A DNA stretch of 64,000 bases, taken from assembly GCF_947500125.1 (NCBI RefSeq), contig NZ_CANMRA010000017.1:1-64000 (forward strand), written 5' to 3'. This document shows, one piece after another, positions 1 through 10,107 of the stretch. The position numbers and the translations under genes are program-made. Origin of the DNA: an uncultured Kocuria sp. (GTDB lineage: Bacteria; Actinomycetota; Actinomycetes; Actinomycetales; Micrococcaceae). The notes under the pieces were generated by a model. It was not told the origin of the DNA. It did not search any database and saw nothing but the letters and a program-made list of their open reading frames with translations. The first letter of the stretch is position 1. Every line of letters begins with the position of its first letter.

Positions 1-79
<79 letters not shown>

Positions 80-122
80 AGAGTGTGCCGCGGTCATGGC
101 CTCATTCTGGCAGGAGCCGCGC

Positions 123-929
123 TCAGATCTCCGCGGTGGCCAGCACGGGCAGCGTGGGTGTCTCGGAGCCGCCGGCGGGCTCCACGGTCATGGCCACGGC
201 CCCGGCGCGGTCGACGTCGCCGTCCAACCAGACCTGCACCTGTCCTCCGCCGAAGTGCACGTCCGGCACCGGGGTCTCGTCCTGCAGGAGCCACAGCTGG
301 TACTCCTGCCCCTCCCCCGGTCCCGCGAGGTCGGAGGCGACGAACAGGGCGGCGTCCTCCTGCGCCGAGACCACCAGGGTGGCGGGGCGGCCGTCCACCT
401 CGAGCTGGCGGGTGGTGACGTCCGGGGCGCTCAGCAGCCGGTTCTGCCGGTCCTGCTCCTGGGCGACGAGCTGCTGCTCCCGCTGCTCGGTCTGCGTGCC
501 CACGGACCAGCCGCCGAGGGCGGCGGCGGGCAGGAGCACGGCGGCCGCGGCGGCGGTCAGCCACCGGCGCCGTCCCCGGCGCCGGTCCGCCAGGGACACG
601 ACCGTGGCCCCGGACGCGTCCCCGGCCCGGTGCTCCGCCGGGTTCTCCGCCCGGTGCTCGGACTGCTGCTCGGGCTGCTGCTCGGGCCGCGTCCCGCGCA
701 CGGCGGCGAGGACGTTCTCCCGCAGCGCCGCCGGCGGCGGCTCGGCGACGGCGGAGGCCAGGTGCGCCCCGACCTCGCCGAATGCGGCCACCTCCTCCTG
801 GCAGGCCGCGCAGCCGCGCAGATGGAGCTCGAACGCGGCTCGCTCGCCGGGCTCGAGGGCGTCCACGGCGTAGAGCACCGCGTCGGCGTGGACGTCGCCG
901 GTCCGGCCGTCCCCCTGGATGTCCTTCAC
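123..929 (-). CDS. rskA: Anti-sigma-K factor RskA-like, membrane-anchored
   Basis: About 268 aa. The N-terminal third has a zinc-finger-like anti-sigma motif (FELHLRGCAACQEE, H-x3-C-x2-C). One membrane segment follows a basic stretch (RRRWLTAAAAAVLLPAAALG). The extracytoplasmic C-terminal half carries the RskA signature (EYQLWLLQDETPVPD). In this family the protein holds the ECF sigma factor at the membrane until it is cleaved by regulated proteolysis. The GTG start at 929 overlaps the sigma gene stop by 4 bp (GTGA), which implies translational coupling and a fixed ratio of the two proteins. Residues 45-110 are rich in Gln, Glu and Pro, a flexible linker. Confidence 0.88.
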   Translation of the reverse strand: MKDIQGDGRTGDVHADAVLYAVDALEPGERAAFELHLRGCAACQEEVAAFGEVGAHLASAVAEPPPAALRENVLAAVRGTRPEQQPEQQSEHRAENPAEHRAGDASGATVVSLADRRRGRRRWLTAAAAAVLLPAAALGGWSVGTQTEQREQQLVAQEQDRQNRLLSAPDVTTRQLEVDGRPATLVVSAQEDAALFVASDLAGPGEGQEYQLWLLQDETPVPDVHFGGGQVQVWLDGDVDRAGAVAMTVEPAGGSETPTLPVLATAEI

Positions 930-1534
930 TGCCGCACCCCCAGTGCCGATCTCAGATTGTTGAGCCCGTCGCGGATCCTGGCCTTCGCCGTGCCCAGCGG
1001 GACGTCCAGGTGCTCCGCGACCTGGCGGTGACTGTACCCCCGGTAGTACACCAGGCAGACGGCCTCCCGCTGGATCGGGCTGAGCGCGCCGAGCTCCGCC
1101 CGCACCTCCCCCGAGTCCAGGGACTGCTCCACCTCGCTCCAGGTGGAGTCGGACGGGGTCTCCGCCTGGCGGAGCTCGTACTGCTGGTCCCGGTCCCGGT
1201 CCCGCTGGTTCTGCCGGATCCGGTCCACCGCACGGCGGTGGGCCATGGTGCACAACCACGCCAGCGCCGTGCCGCGGCCGGCGTCGAAGCGCTCCGCCTG
1301 TTGCCAGGCCATCAGGTAGACCTCCTGCACCACCTCGGCGGCCAGCTCCGGGGAGCGGACGAGCCGCACCACGAGACCGTGGACCGTCGCCGAGGTCGCG
1401 TCGTACAGCCGGGCGAAGGCGTCCTCGTCCCCGTCCACGACACGGCGCAGCAGCTCGGCCTGTTCCTCGCTCCGTCCGGGGGCGGGAGCCGGGGTGCCGG
1501 CACCGCCGCTCCGGCCGGTCGGTCCTTCGCTCAC
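926..1534 (-). CDS. sigK: ECF RNA polymerase sigma factor, SigK-like
   Basis: About 202 aa, the usual ECF length. Region 2 (DEDAFARLYDATSATVHGLV ... WQQAERFDAGRG) recognises the -10 element. Region 4 (LSPIQREAVCLVYYRGYSH, then QVAEHLDVPLGTAKARIRDG) is the -35-binding helix-turn-helix. Pairing with an RskA-type anti-sigma factor supports assignment to the SigK group. The GTG start at 1534 was chosen because homology begins shortly after it. The reading frame stays open far upstream into the divergent gene, but that extension overlaps the CHRD gene and shows no family similarity. The likely target is the divergent secreted protein at 1827. Confidence 0.88.
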   Translation of the reverse strand: MSEGPTGRSGGAGTPAPAPGRSEEQAELLRRVVDGDEDAFARLYDATSATVHGLVVRLVRSPELAAEVVQEVYLMAWQQAERFDAGRGTALAWLCTMAHRRAVDRIRQNQRDRDRDQQYELRQAETPSDSTWSEVEQSLDSGEVRAELGALSPIQREAVCLVYYRGYSHRQVAEHLDVPLGTAKARIRDGLNNLRSALGVRQ

Positions 1535-1565
1535 ACCATCTCGCAGTTCACTCGGGGAGCAGCAC

Positions 1566-1586
1566 CTCGCCCGGGACCCGGGCGAG
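1566..1586. promoter_or_regulatory. Perfect inverted repeat in the sigK upstream region
   Basis: Ten-base arms CTCGCCCGGG and CCCGGGCGAG are separated by a single A, 32 bp upstream of the sigK start in the sigK/CHRD divergent region. It could be an operator or a 5'-leader hairpin of the sigK mRNA. The function is not known. Confidence 0.4.
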
Positions 1587-1734
1587 AGCAGTGTCGAACT
1601 GCACCCTGCCACACCGGGCCGATGTCTTGCCATCGACACACTCGCCGTCTCCATGACTCCTGTTCGTCGCGGGACCGGCACCGGACGGGTCCACGGGCCG
1701 TCCCGGCGCGGCGAGAAGTTCTTCGCCTCCGCAC

Positions 1735-1763
1735 CCATCCGGGAGCCGACCGGCGGCGAACTC
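1735..1763 (+). promoter_or_regulatory. Candidate SigK-type promoter for the CHRD gene
   Basis: CCATCC at 1735-1740, a 16-bp spacer, then CGAACTC at 1757-1763. This resembles the mycobacterial SigK consensus (CCATCC and CCGAATC about 17 bp apart) as I recall it. It lies about 65 bp upstream of the secreted CHRD protein start, the expected distance. The match is imperfect in the -10 half. Confidence 0.35.
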
Positions 1764-1826
1764 CTCGTGCACACACCGAAAGTGCGCACACGGCACGACC
1801 CCCGGTACGACACAGGAGAGAATCTG

Positions 1827-2597
1827 ATGCGCAAGTCCATGTTCCTCACGGTCCCCACCCTGGCCCTCGGCGCGCTCACCATGGCGGCGGCGCCCGCCGC
1901 GGCCCACGAGTCCGACATGTGGTCCACCCAGGCCACGCTGAGCGCCCTGAACGGCTCCGGCACCACCGGTGACGTCATGGTCGACGTCCACGGCTCCGAG
2001 GCCACCGTCACGATGAACGTCTCCGGCGCGGCCGAGACGTTCATGGACGGCCCGTTCCCGCACGCCCAGCACATCCACATCGCCGCCCAGGGCGTGTGCC
2101 CGCCCGCCGACGCGGACACCGACGGCGACGGCGTGGTCTCCACCCCGGAGGGCCACCCGTTCTACGGCATGATCGGCACGTCGCTCACCACCGAGGGCGA
2201 CAGCAGCCCCGACTCGGCCCTGGCCGTGGAGCGCTTCCCGGGCGGGTCCGCCTACACCTACGAGCGGACCCTCCAGCTGGACGGGGCCACCGCCGAGGCC
2301 CTGCAGAACGGCACCGCGGTCGTGGTCGTCCACGGTGTGGACCCGGCCAAGATGCCGGCCGCTGCCGCCGAGAAGATGAGCCCGTTGAACGAGGAGCTGC
2401 CCCTGGCCGCCACCCTCCCGGCGGCGTGCGGCACCCTGACCGCCTCGCAGATGGGCGCGATGCCGGAGGGCGGCGCCGACACCGGCGTGGCCCAGGAGAC
2501 GGGCTCCGGCACCGAGGCCGTGGCGCTCGGCGGCGGTCTCCTGGCCGCCGTGACCGGCGCCGCCTGGACCCTGCGCCGTCGCGCCGCGCGCGCCTGA
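1827..2597 (+). CDS. Exported CHRD-domain-like protein with C-terminal membrane anchor
   Basis: About 256 aa. A signal peptide (MRKSMFLTVPTLALGALTMA, cut near PAAAHES) precedes a beta-rich CHRD-like domain with the HAQHIHIAAQG motif around residue 75 and FYGMIGTSLTTEGD around 112. The end (GGGLLAAVTGAAWTLRRR) is a hydrophobic stretch followed by arginines, as in cell-wall sorting signals, but no clear LPxTG is visible; VAQETG at about 225 is the nearest pentapeptide-like segment. RBS AGGAG lies at 1814-1818. The gene is divergent from sigK and 22 bp ahead of a sortase gene, so a SigK-controlled surface protein and its sortase is a reasonable inference. The CHRD assignment is from pattern only. 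Confidence 0.7.
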   Translation: MRKSMFLTVPTLALGALTMAAAPAAAHESDMWSTQATLSALNGSGTTGDVMVDVHGSEATVTMNVSGAAETFMDGPFPHAQHIHIAAQGVCPPADADTDGDGVVSTPEGHPFYGMIGTSLTTEGDSSPDSALAVERFPGGSAYTYERTLQLDGATAEALQNGTAVVVVHGVDPAKMPAAAAEKMSPLNEELPLAATLPAACGTLTASQMGAMPEGGADTGVAQETGSGTEAVALGGGLLAAVTGAAWTLRRRAARA

Positions 2598-2619
2598 TCC
2601 GGCGAGGACGGCTCCTGCC

Positions 2620-4468
<1,849 letters not shown>

Positions 4469-4519
4469 CCGCGACCGTCCCGAGCGGCACGGCCCTCCGC
4501 CGCCCGGGACGACGACGAA

Positions 4520-4556
4520 CCCCGCCGGCCGCGCGCTCCACGCGCGGCCGGCGGGG
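4520..4556. terminator. Perfect 16-bp stem hairpin, bidirectional terminator
   Basis: Arms CCCCGCCGGCCGCGCG (4520-4535) and its exact complement (4541-4556) flank a 5-nt loop (CTCCA). It lies between the convergent hydrolase and the MT0933-like gene. There is no T-run, as is common for high-GC actinobacterial terminators. Confidence 0.8.
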
Positions 4557-4585
4557 TCCGGTCCTGTCCTGGGGCTCGGGAACCG

Positions 4586-4945
4586 TCAGTGGCGGGGGCC
4601 CCGGTCCGGCTCCCCGGTGCCGGGCACGTCACCGGGGCGGTCGGTCGCGGCCGGTCCCCCCGGCTGCCCGTCCGGGCGCTCGCCGGCGGCGGGGCCACCC
4701 GTGGTCGGGCCGCTCGGAGCGGGCCCGCCCGGAGCCGGGTCGCCGGCCGTCCGGTCACCGGGGGCGTGGCCCCCGCCGAGGAACCGGCGCGCCTTCTGCT
4801 GGACCGAGTCCACGTGGCGCTCGTACTTGCGCCCGGTGCGCTTGTCCACGAAGCTGCCGGCCTGGTCGAGGACCTTGTCGACCTTGTCCGGGTTGCGCTG
4901 GGCGAGCTGCTTGGCCTTGGCCGTGAGCCCCTTGAAGTTCACCAT
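4586..4945 (-). CDS. MT0933-like (Rv0909-type) small antitoxin-family protein
   Basis: About 119 aa. The first 55 residues (FKGLTAKAKQLAQRNPDKVD, then VLDQAGSFVDKRTGRKYERHVD) match the pattern of the MT0933/Rv0909 antitoxin-like family: alternating basic and acidic residues and a TGxKYxxxVD box. The rest is a Gly/Pro/Asp-rich disordered tail. The ATG at 4945 is preferred over a GTG one codon earlier because AAGGAG lies 5 bp before the ATG. No toxin gene is adjacent. A shorter relative lies at 13118. The family name is by similarity; the activity is unproven. Confidence 0.72.
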   Translation of the reverse strand: MVNFKGLTAKAKQLAQRNPDKVDKVLDQAGSFVDKRTGRKYERHVDSVQQKARRFLGGGHAPGDRTAGDPAPGGPAPSGPTTGGPAAGERPDGQPGGPAATDRPGDVPGTGEPDRGPRH

Positions 4946-5006
4946 CACGTCTCCTTCCGAGAGAGGTCACCGCGCGCGGAACCGCCGCGGTGCTGCCACG
5001 AGTCCA

Positions 5007-6419
5007 TCATGCGGAGCTGTCCGCCGGCTGGCCGCCGGGACCCGGGCGCTCCTGCCCCACCACGTGCTGGAAGCGCAGCAGGTTCTCCGGGTCGTAGAGC
5101 GCCTTGGCCCGGACCAGGCGGGCGTAGACCTCCTCGGACCACGCCCGGGCGTGCTCGCTCTCCCCGCCCGGGACCCCGTGCATGTTCACGAACGCCCGTC
5201 CCGTGGACCACGGGGCCATGGCCTGCAGGATCTCGGCCAGCGCCCGGGGCGTCGCCTCGGCCACGTGGGGCGCGAGCCAGCCGATGAGCTCCAGGAAGAA
5301 CGCCGCGTCCCGTCCCGAGACCGCGTCCTGGGTGCCGTCCGCCCGGGCGAACGCCCCGCCCATCAGGCGGATCCCCACCTCCGGCAGCGGGCACCGGCTG
5401 CCGGGCCCGGCGCGCTGCAGCAGCGTCATGACCGCGGCGGCGTCGAACTCCCTCAGGAACTCCCCCGTGAGCACGTAGAGCCCCGGCTCGGTGGCGTCCA
5501 TGTGCACCTGGTCGATGTCCCGGTAGTCCATGGGCCCCACGAGGTCCAGGACCGGCCGCGAGACCTCCCGCATCGGCGCGAGGACCCGGGCCCCCTCCTC
5601 CTCCGGACCCACCCAGCAGAAGCGCAGGTGCACCAGCATCCGCTTGTGCAGCTGCTCGGGGACGGTCGGGTCGTGCGGCATCCAGCGCAGGGCCACGGAC
5701 GTCGAGGCGTGCTCCGGCAGGGTGGGCGCCCACCGGCTGAACGCGCTCAGCACCTCCTGGGCGTCGCTGCCGGGGTAGAAGATCCCGCCGCCGTAGAGGT
5801 CCTCCAGCGGGACGAGGTCGAGGGTCATGGCGGTGACGAGGCCCAGGTTGCCCTTGCCCCCGCGCAGGAGGGCGAACAGCTCCGGCTCGTGCCGGGCGTC
5901 CACGTGGCGCAGCCGTCCGTCGGGGGTGACCACGTCGAGGCACAGGAGGTGGTCGGCGGCGAAGCCGAAGACCCGCCCGAGCACCGGCAGACCGCCGCCC
6001 AGGGTGTAGCCCACCGCCCCGGCGTCGCTGGCCGAGCCGTTGAGGACCGCGAGCCCGTGGGGCGCGACCGCGTCGATCACGCGGCGCCACCGCACGCCGG
6101 CGCCGATCCGTGCCGTCCGGCGGCGGGGGTCGACCTCCAGCTCCTGCATCCGCTGGGTGGTCACGAGCAGCCCGCCCTCCATGGGCTGGTCCGCGCCGTG
6201 GCCCGTGGACTGGATCCCCACGGGCTCGTGGTGGGCGGCGGCCCACCGCATCGCGGCCACCACGTCCGCGGTGTCGGTCACGCCGACCACCACGTCCGGG
6301 TGGTGCACGCCGGCCAGGTTGAACCCGGCGACCTCCTGCGCGAAGCCGTCGTCGTCCGGCAGCAGGACCGGGCCGCGGACCTGCCGGCGGAGTTCGTCCA
6401 CGTCCGTTCTCGTGATCAT
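5007..6419 (-). CDS. FAD-binding oxidoreductase, PCMH/BBE (berberine-bridge) type
   Basis: About 470 aa, the usual size. The FAD-binding PCMH domain starts near VHHPDVVVGVTDTADVVAAM. It includes GIQSTGHGADQ near residue 75, where family members often carry a His that binds FAD covalently, and GAVGYTLGGGLPVLGRVFG near 135. The BBE motif is at the C-terminus (YDPENLLRFQHVVG). Such enzymes oxidise sugars, alkaloids or secondary metabolites using O2 or another acceptor. No GxxCxxV second attachment site was seen, so FAD is probably held by one residue. The gene is monocistronic; the 250-bp upstream gap contains a short GC repeat. Confidence 0.85.
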   Translation of the reverse strand: MITRTDVDELRRQVRGPVLLPDDDGFAQEVAGFNLAGVHHPDVVVGVTDTADVVAAMRWAAAHHEPVGIQSTGHGADQPMEGGLLVTTQRMQELEVDPRRRTARIGAGVRWRRVIDAVAPHGLAVLNGSASDAGAVGYTLGGGLPVLGRVFGFAADHLLCLDVVTPDGRLRHVDARHEPELFALLRGGKGNLGLVTAMTLDLVPLEDLYGGGIFYPGSDAQEVLSAFSRWAPTLPEHASTSVALRWMPHDPTVPEQLHKRMLVHLRFCWVGPEEEGARVLAPMREVSRPVLDLVGPMDYRDIDQVHMDATEPGLYVLTGEFLREFDAAAVMTLLQRAGPGSRCPLPEVGIRLMGGAFARADGTQDAVSGRDAAFFLELIGWLAPHVAEATPRALAEILQAMAPWSTGRAFVNMHGVPGGESEHARAWSEEVYARLVRAKALYDPENLLRFQHVVGQERPGPGGQPADSSA

Positions 6420-6597
6420 GGCGGGCCCCCTCGGCACCGACGATCCGCGGTGCGGGGCCGGACGGTCCCGCACGCGCCACCGAACGGGTCCATTCTCCCA
6501 CGCGGACGCGCCGGTGCACCCTCGGAGCGGACACCGGATCGTGCGCCCGACCGCCCCGGAGCGCTTCGGACCGCCTCGCACGGCCAGGCAGGACGGC

Positions 6598-6630
6598 GAG
6601 GCCGGGCGAGGCCGGGCGAGGCCGGGCGCG
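6598..6630. repeat. Short tandem repeat (GAGGCCGGGC)x3
   Basis: Three copies of a 10-mer plus a partial copy lie in the gap between the kinase stop and the oxidoreductase promoter region. No function is apparent. Confidence 0.75.
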
Positions 6631-6668
6631 GCCGGAGCGGCGCCGGCGGACCGGTGCCGCCGGGAGGA

Positions 6669-8216
6669 TCAGTCGCGCTCGAGCGGCAGGGAGGGCGCCA
6701 GCCGGCGCAGGGACGTGAACGTGGGCACGAGCGCCTCGTAGAGCTGCTCGAACACCGGCTGCAGGGACGCGTGGACCGCGGCGTCGGCGGGGTCCGGGCG
6801 CACGGTGGACTGCACCTCCACCAGGTCCGCGGCCACGTCGACGGACTCGATCAGCCCGAGCGCCTGCATCCCGAGCAGCGCGGCGCCGAACCCGGAGCCC
6901 TCGTGCCCCGAGGCGAAGGAGATGTCCGTGCCGAGGACGTCGGCGAGCAGCTGCCGCCACAGCGGGCTGCGGGCGAAGCCGCCGGTGGCGCGGATCTGCT
7001 CCACGGCCAGACCGGCCGAGCGCATCGACTGCAGGACCAGCCCGAGCTGCTGGCACACCCCCTCCAGGGCCGCGCGCACCAGGTGCTCGCGGCGGTGGGC
7101 GCGGGTCAGCCCCACGTAGGCGCCCTTGGGCAGGGAGCTCCAGTGCGGGGCGCGCTCGCTCAGCAGGTAGGGCAGCATGAGCAGCCCCCCGGAACCGGCC
7201 GGGACGCTCGCCGCGAGCGCGAGCAGCTCCTCCTCCGGCTCCTCCCCCAGGTCCGGGGCGAGAGCGTCCCCGGCCCAGCCCAGGACCACGCCGCCGTTGT
7301 TGATCGCCCCGCCGACCACCCAGCGCCCCGGGGTCAGGGCGTAGCAGAAGACCCGACCCAGCGGGTCCACCACGGGACGGTCGACGACGACGCGCAGCGC
7401 GCCGCTCGTGCCGATCGAGCAGGCCGCCACCCCGGGCCGGACCGCACCCAGCCCGAGGTTGGCCAGCGGCCCGTCACTGGCCCCCACCACGACCGGCGTG
7501 GTGGTGGGGAGCCCGGTGGCCCGGGCGCCCTCGTCCGTGAGCCCGGGCAGGACGTGGGTGGTGGGCACGAGCTCGGGCAGCTGCTCGGGCAGGATCCCGG
7601 CGTGGGCGAGGGCCTCGCCGTCCCAGGCGAGCTCGTGGATGTCCATGAGGCCGGTGGCCGAGGCCACCGAGTGGTCCACCACGAGCGCGTTGCACAGCCG
7701 CAGCAGCACGAACTCCTTGATGCCGGCCCAGAACGCGACGCGCTCGCACAGCTTGGGCTCCTGGTCGTGGAACCACACGAGCTTGGGCAGCGGGGACATC
7801 GGGTGCACCGGGGTGCCCGTGCGCCGGTGCAGGGCGAGCCCGCCCGCGCTCGCCCGCAGCCGTTCGGCCTGGACGCTGGCCCGGGTGTCGGCCCAGGTGA
7901 TGAGCGGGGTGAGGGGCTCGCCCTCGGGCGAGAGGCCGAGCAGGCTGTGCATCGCGGCGCTGAAGGACAGCCCGGCCACCCGGTCCGCGCCGACCTCCTC
8001 GACCACCGCGCGGACGGTGTCCAGCACGGCCTGCAGGATCAGCTCGGGGTCCTGCACTGCGTGGCCGGGGTGCGGCTCCTCCAGCGGGTAGCCGGCCGAG
8101 GCGGCGGCGAGCTGCTGCCCACCCACGGCGAAGGCCACGGCCTTGGTGCTCGTGGTGCCGATGTCGACGCCCACCACCACGGGATCCGGGTGCCCGGTCG
8201 CGGCCCGCCCCGGCAT
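6669..8216 (-). CDS. Gluconokinase-like FGGY carbohydrate kinase
   Basis: About 515 aa. The N-terminal ATPase motif VGVDIGTTSTKAVAF is at residues 14-28. The C-terminal half has GASDGPLANLGLGAV, CSIGTSGALRVVVD and ATGGFARSPLWRQLLADVLG, the last being the FGGY adenosine signature. Length and motifs fit GntK-type gluconokinases of Gram-positives (gluconate to 6-phosphogluconate). The ATG at 8216 overlaps the preceding stop by one base (TGATG). Within the operon it would phosphorylate gluconate made by the two upstream dehydrogenases. Xylulokinase is an alternative, but the context favours gluconate. Confidence 0.85.
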   Translation of the reverse strand: MPGRAATGHPDPVVVGVDIGTTSTKAVAFAVGGQQLAAASAGYPLEEPHPGHAVQDPELILQAVLDTVRAVVEEVGADRVAGLSFSAAMHSLLGLSPEGEPLTPLITWADTRASVQAERLRASAGGLALHRRTGTPVHPMSPLPKLVWFHDQEPKLCERVAFWAGIKEFVLLRLCNALVVDHSVASATGLMDIHELAWDGEALAHAGILPEQLPELVPTTHVLPGLTDEGARATGLPTTTPVVVGASDGPLANLGLGAVRPGVAACSIGTSGALRVVVDRPVVDPLGRVFCYALTPGRWVVGGAINNGGVVLGWAGDALAPDLGEEPEEELLALAASVPAGSGGLLMLPYLLSERAPHWSSLPKGAYVGLTRAHRREHLVRAALEGVCQQLGLVLQSMRSAGLAVEQIRATGGFARSPLWRQLLADVLGTDISFASGHEGSGFGAALLGMQALGLIESVDVAADLVEVQSTVRPDPADAAVHASLQPVFEQLYEALVPTFTSLRRLAPSLPLERD

Positions 8217-9238
8217 CAGTGCCGCTCCCCGGCCCGCAGGGACACGAGGACCTTGCCGGAGACCGCGGAGTCCCGGGCCGTGGCGAAGGCCTCGACGGCC
8301 CGGTCGGCGGGGAACTCGTGCGTGACCACGTCCTCGATCCCGGGGCGCGCGGCGAGCAGCTCGATCGCCTCGTCGATCTCGTCGTCGAAGCGGAAGGAGC
8401 CGCGCAGCTGGAGCTCCTTGGAGACCAGCGGGGCCAGGTTCACGGGGCGGGCCTGGTCCGGCACCATCCCCACCTGGACCACGACGCCGCCGCGGCGGGC
8501 GCCCACCAGCGCGGGCCCCACGGCCGCGGGCACGCCGGAGCACTCCAGCACCACGTCGAACGCCCCGGACGGGACCTGCTCGGTCCCCACCCGGACGGTG
8601 CCGTGCACGCCGAGCCCGCGGGCCCGCTCGAGCGGGCCCTCGAGCACGTCGGTGGCCACGACCTCGGCCGCGCCGCGGGCCAGGGCCGCCGCGGCGGTGA
8701 GGAGGCCGATCGGTCCGGACCCGGAGACGAGCACACGCCGGCCGGTCACGTCCCCGGCCACGGTGAGCCCGTGCAGGGCCACGGCCAGCGGCTCGGCGAG
8801 CGCGGCCCGGCGCAGCGGCAGACCGGCCGGGAGCAGCCGGACCATGTCCCGGCGGACCAGCAGGTACTCGCTCATCCCGCCCTGGGTGTGCGGCCGGGTG
8901 GAGGCGCTGCCCAGGTAGGCCCCGCCGGGCCACAGGTGGCGCCGGTCCTCGATCCCGGGCTGGGGCGTGCCGAACGTGGCCGGGTGGACCGTCACCGGGG
9001 TGCCGGGGGCGAGCTCGCCGGCGGGGTCCAGGTCCACCGTGCCGGAGACCTCGTGGCCGGGCACGAGGGGCTCCCGGACCACGTACTCGCCGTTGGCGCC
9101 CTCGGCCCAGTAGTGCAGGTCCGATCCGCACACCCCGCCGTAGGCGATCCGGAGCCGGACCTGCCCCTCGGCGGGTTCCGGGGTGGGCACCTCCTCGACG
9201 CGCAGGTCGTCCTTGCCGTGGATCACGATGGCCTTCAT
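8216..9238 (-). CDS. idnD: Zinc-dependent alcohol dehydrogenase, L-idonate 5-dehydrogenase-like
   Basis: About 340 aa MDR protein. Catalytic Zn-binding Cys lies in GGVCGSDLHYWAEGANG near residue 37 and His in VPGHEVSGTV near 62. The NAD(P)-binding motif is VSGSGPIGLLTAAAALARGA near 170. The DLHYWAEG motif resembles L-idonate 5-dehydrogenase, which oxidises idonate to 5-ketogluconate. The structural four-Cys zinc lobe appears reduced: the region after TVHPATFG has no Cys cluster. It sits between kinase and SDR genes in a five-gene gluconate/idonate arrangement. Confidence 0.8.
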   Translation of the reverse strand: MKAIVIHGKDDLRVEEVPTPEPAEGQVRLRIAYGGVCGSDLHYWAEGANGEYVVREPLVPGHEVSGTVDLDPAGELAPGTPVTVHPATFGTPQPGIEDRRHLWPGGAYLGSASTRPHTQGGMSEYLLVRRDMVRLLPAGLPLRRAALAEPLAVALHGLTVAGDVTGRRVLVSGSGPIGLLTAAAALARGAAEVVATDVLEGPLERARGLGVHGTVRVGTEQVPSGAFDVVLECSGVPAAVGPALVGARRGGVVVQVGMVPDQARPVNLAPLVSKELQLRGSFRFDDEIDEAIELLAARPGIEDVVTHEFPADRAVEAFATARDSAVSGKVLVSLRAGERH

Positions 9239-9332
9239 GAGCTCTCTTCCTGGTGCGTCCCGGGGCGCCGCCGCGGTGCTGCGGGGCGCCGCCGGGCGGT
9301 GCTGCGGTGCGGTGCGGTGCTGCAGGTCCGGG

Positions 9333-10100
9333 TCAGAGGACGGAGGTCATGCCGCCGTCGACCAGGACGTTGTGGCCCGAGACGAAGCTGGAGGCGTCCG
9401 AGCACAGGTAGACCAGCGTGCCCACGAGCTCCTCGACCTGTCCCCAGCGCCGGGCCGGGGTGCGCTCGACCACCCAGTGGTTGAACGCCTCGTCCTCGAT
9501 CAGCGCCTGGTTCATCTCGGTGGCGAAGTAGCCGGGCGAGATCGCGTTGACCTGGATGTTGTGCCGGGCGAGGTCCGCGGCCATCCCCTTGGTGAGCATG
9601 ACCACCCCGCCCTTGGTGGCCGAGTACGGGGCGATCGTCTGCCGGGCGAGCACCGACTGCACGGAGCCGATGTTGACGATCTTGCCCGAGCCGCGCTCCT
9701 GCATGCCGGGGACCACGGCCCGGGACACGTGGAACACGCTCGAGAGGTTCGCCGCGACGATGTCCTCCCAGTCCTGGGCTGCGAACTCGGCGAAGGGGGC
9801 GCGGCGCTGGATCCCGGCGTTGTTCACCAGGATGTCCGGGACGCCGTGCTCGGCCAGGACCGCGTCGATCCCCGTCCGCACGGCCCCGGCGTCGGTGAGG
9901 TCGAAGGCCGCCGTGACCGGGTCCGTGCCCGTGCGGCCGGCGATCTCGTCGCGCACCCGGGCGAGCGCGTCGCCGTCGCGCCCGTGCAGGACCACGCGGG
10001 CCCCCGCCTCGGCGAGGCCCGTGGCCAGGGCCCGCCCCAGTCCCCGGGAGGAGCCGGTGACGAGGGCGAGCCGGCCGGTGATGTCGAAGACGTTGCGCAC
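9333..10100 (-). CDS. idnO: SDR-family gluconate 5-dehydrogenase-like
   Basis: About 255 aa, classical SDR. TGSSRGLGRALA (TGxxxGxG) is at residues 16-27, NNAG near 91, and the active site Ser...YSATK is near 140-158. The sequence DITGRLALVTGSSRGLGRAL closely follows IdnO/Gno enzymes, which interconvert 5-ketogluconate and gluconate. With the adjacent IdnD-like enzyme it would convert idonate to gluconate for the kinase. It lies only 7 bp from the permease stop, so it is in the same transcript. Confidence 0.85.
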   Translation of the reverse strand: MRNVFDITGRLALVTGSSRGLGRALATGLAEAGARVVLHGRDGDALARVRDEIAGRTGTDPVTAAFDLTDAGAVRTGIDAVLAEHGVPDILVNNAGIQRRAPFAEFAAQDWEDIVAANLSSVFHVSRAVVPGMQERGSGKIVNIGSVQSVLARQTIAPYSATKGGVVMLTKGMAADLARHNIQVNAISPGYFATEMNQALIEDEAFNHWVVERTPARRWGQVEELVGTLVYLCSDASSFVSGHNVLVDGGMTSVL

Positions 10101-10107
10101 GGCGGCC

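Noticed and set aside
4586-4945. Toxin-antitoxin system at the MT0933-like genes
   Set aside because: No toxin-like gene is adjacent to either copy; only the family name suggests it.
4617-8918. 1433-codon plus-strand open frame
   Set aside because: Antisense to the MT0933-like, oxidoreductase, kinase and dehydrogenase genes, all with clear motifs. Long antisense frames are expected at this GC content.
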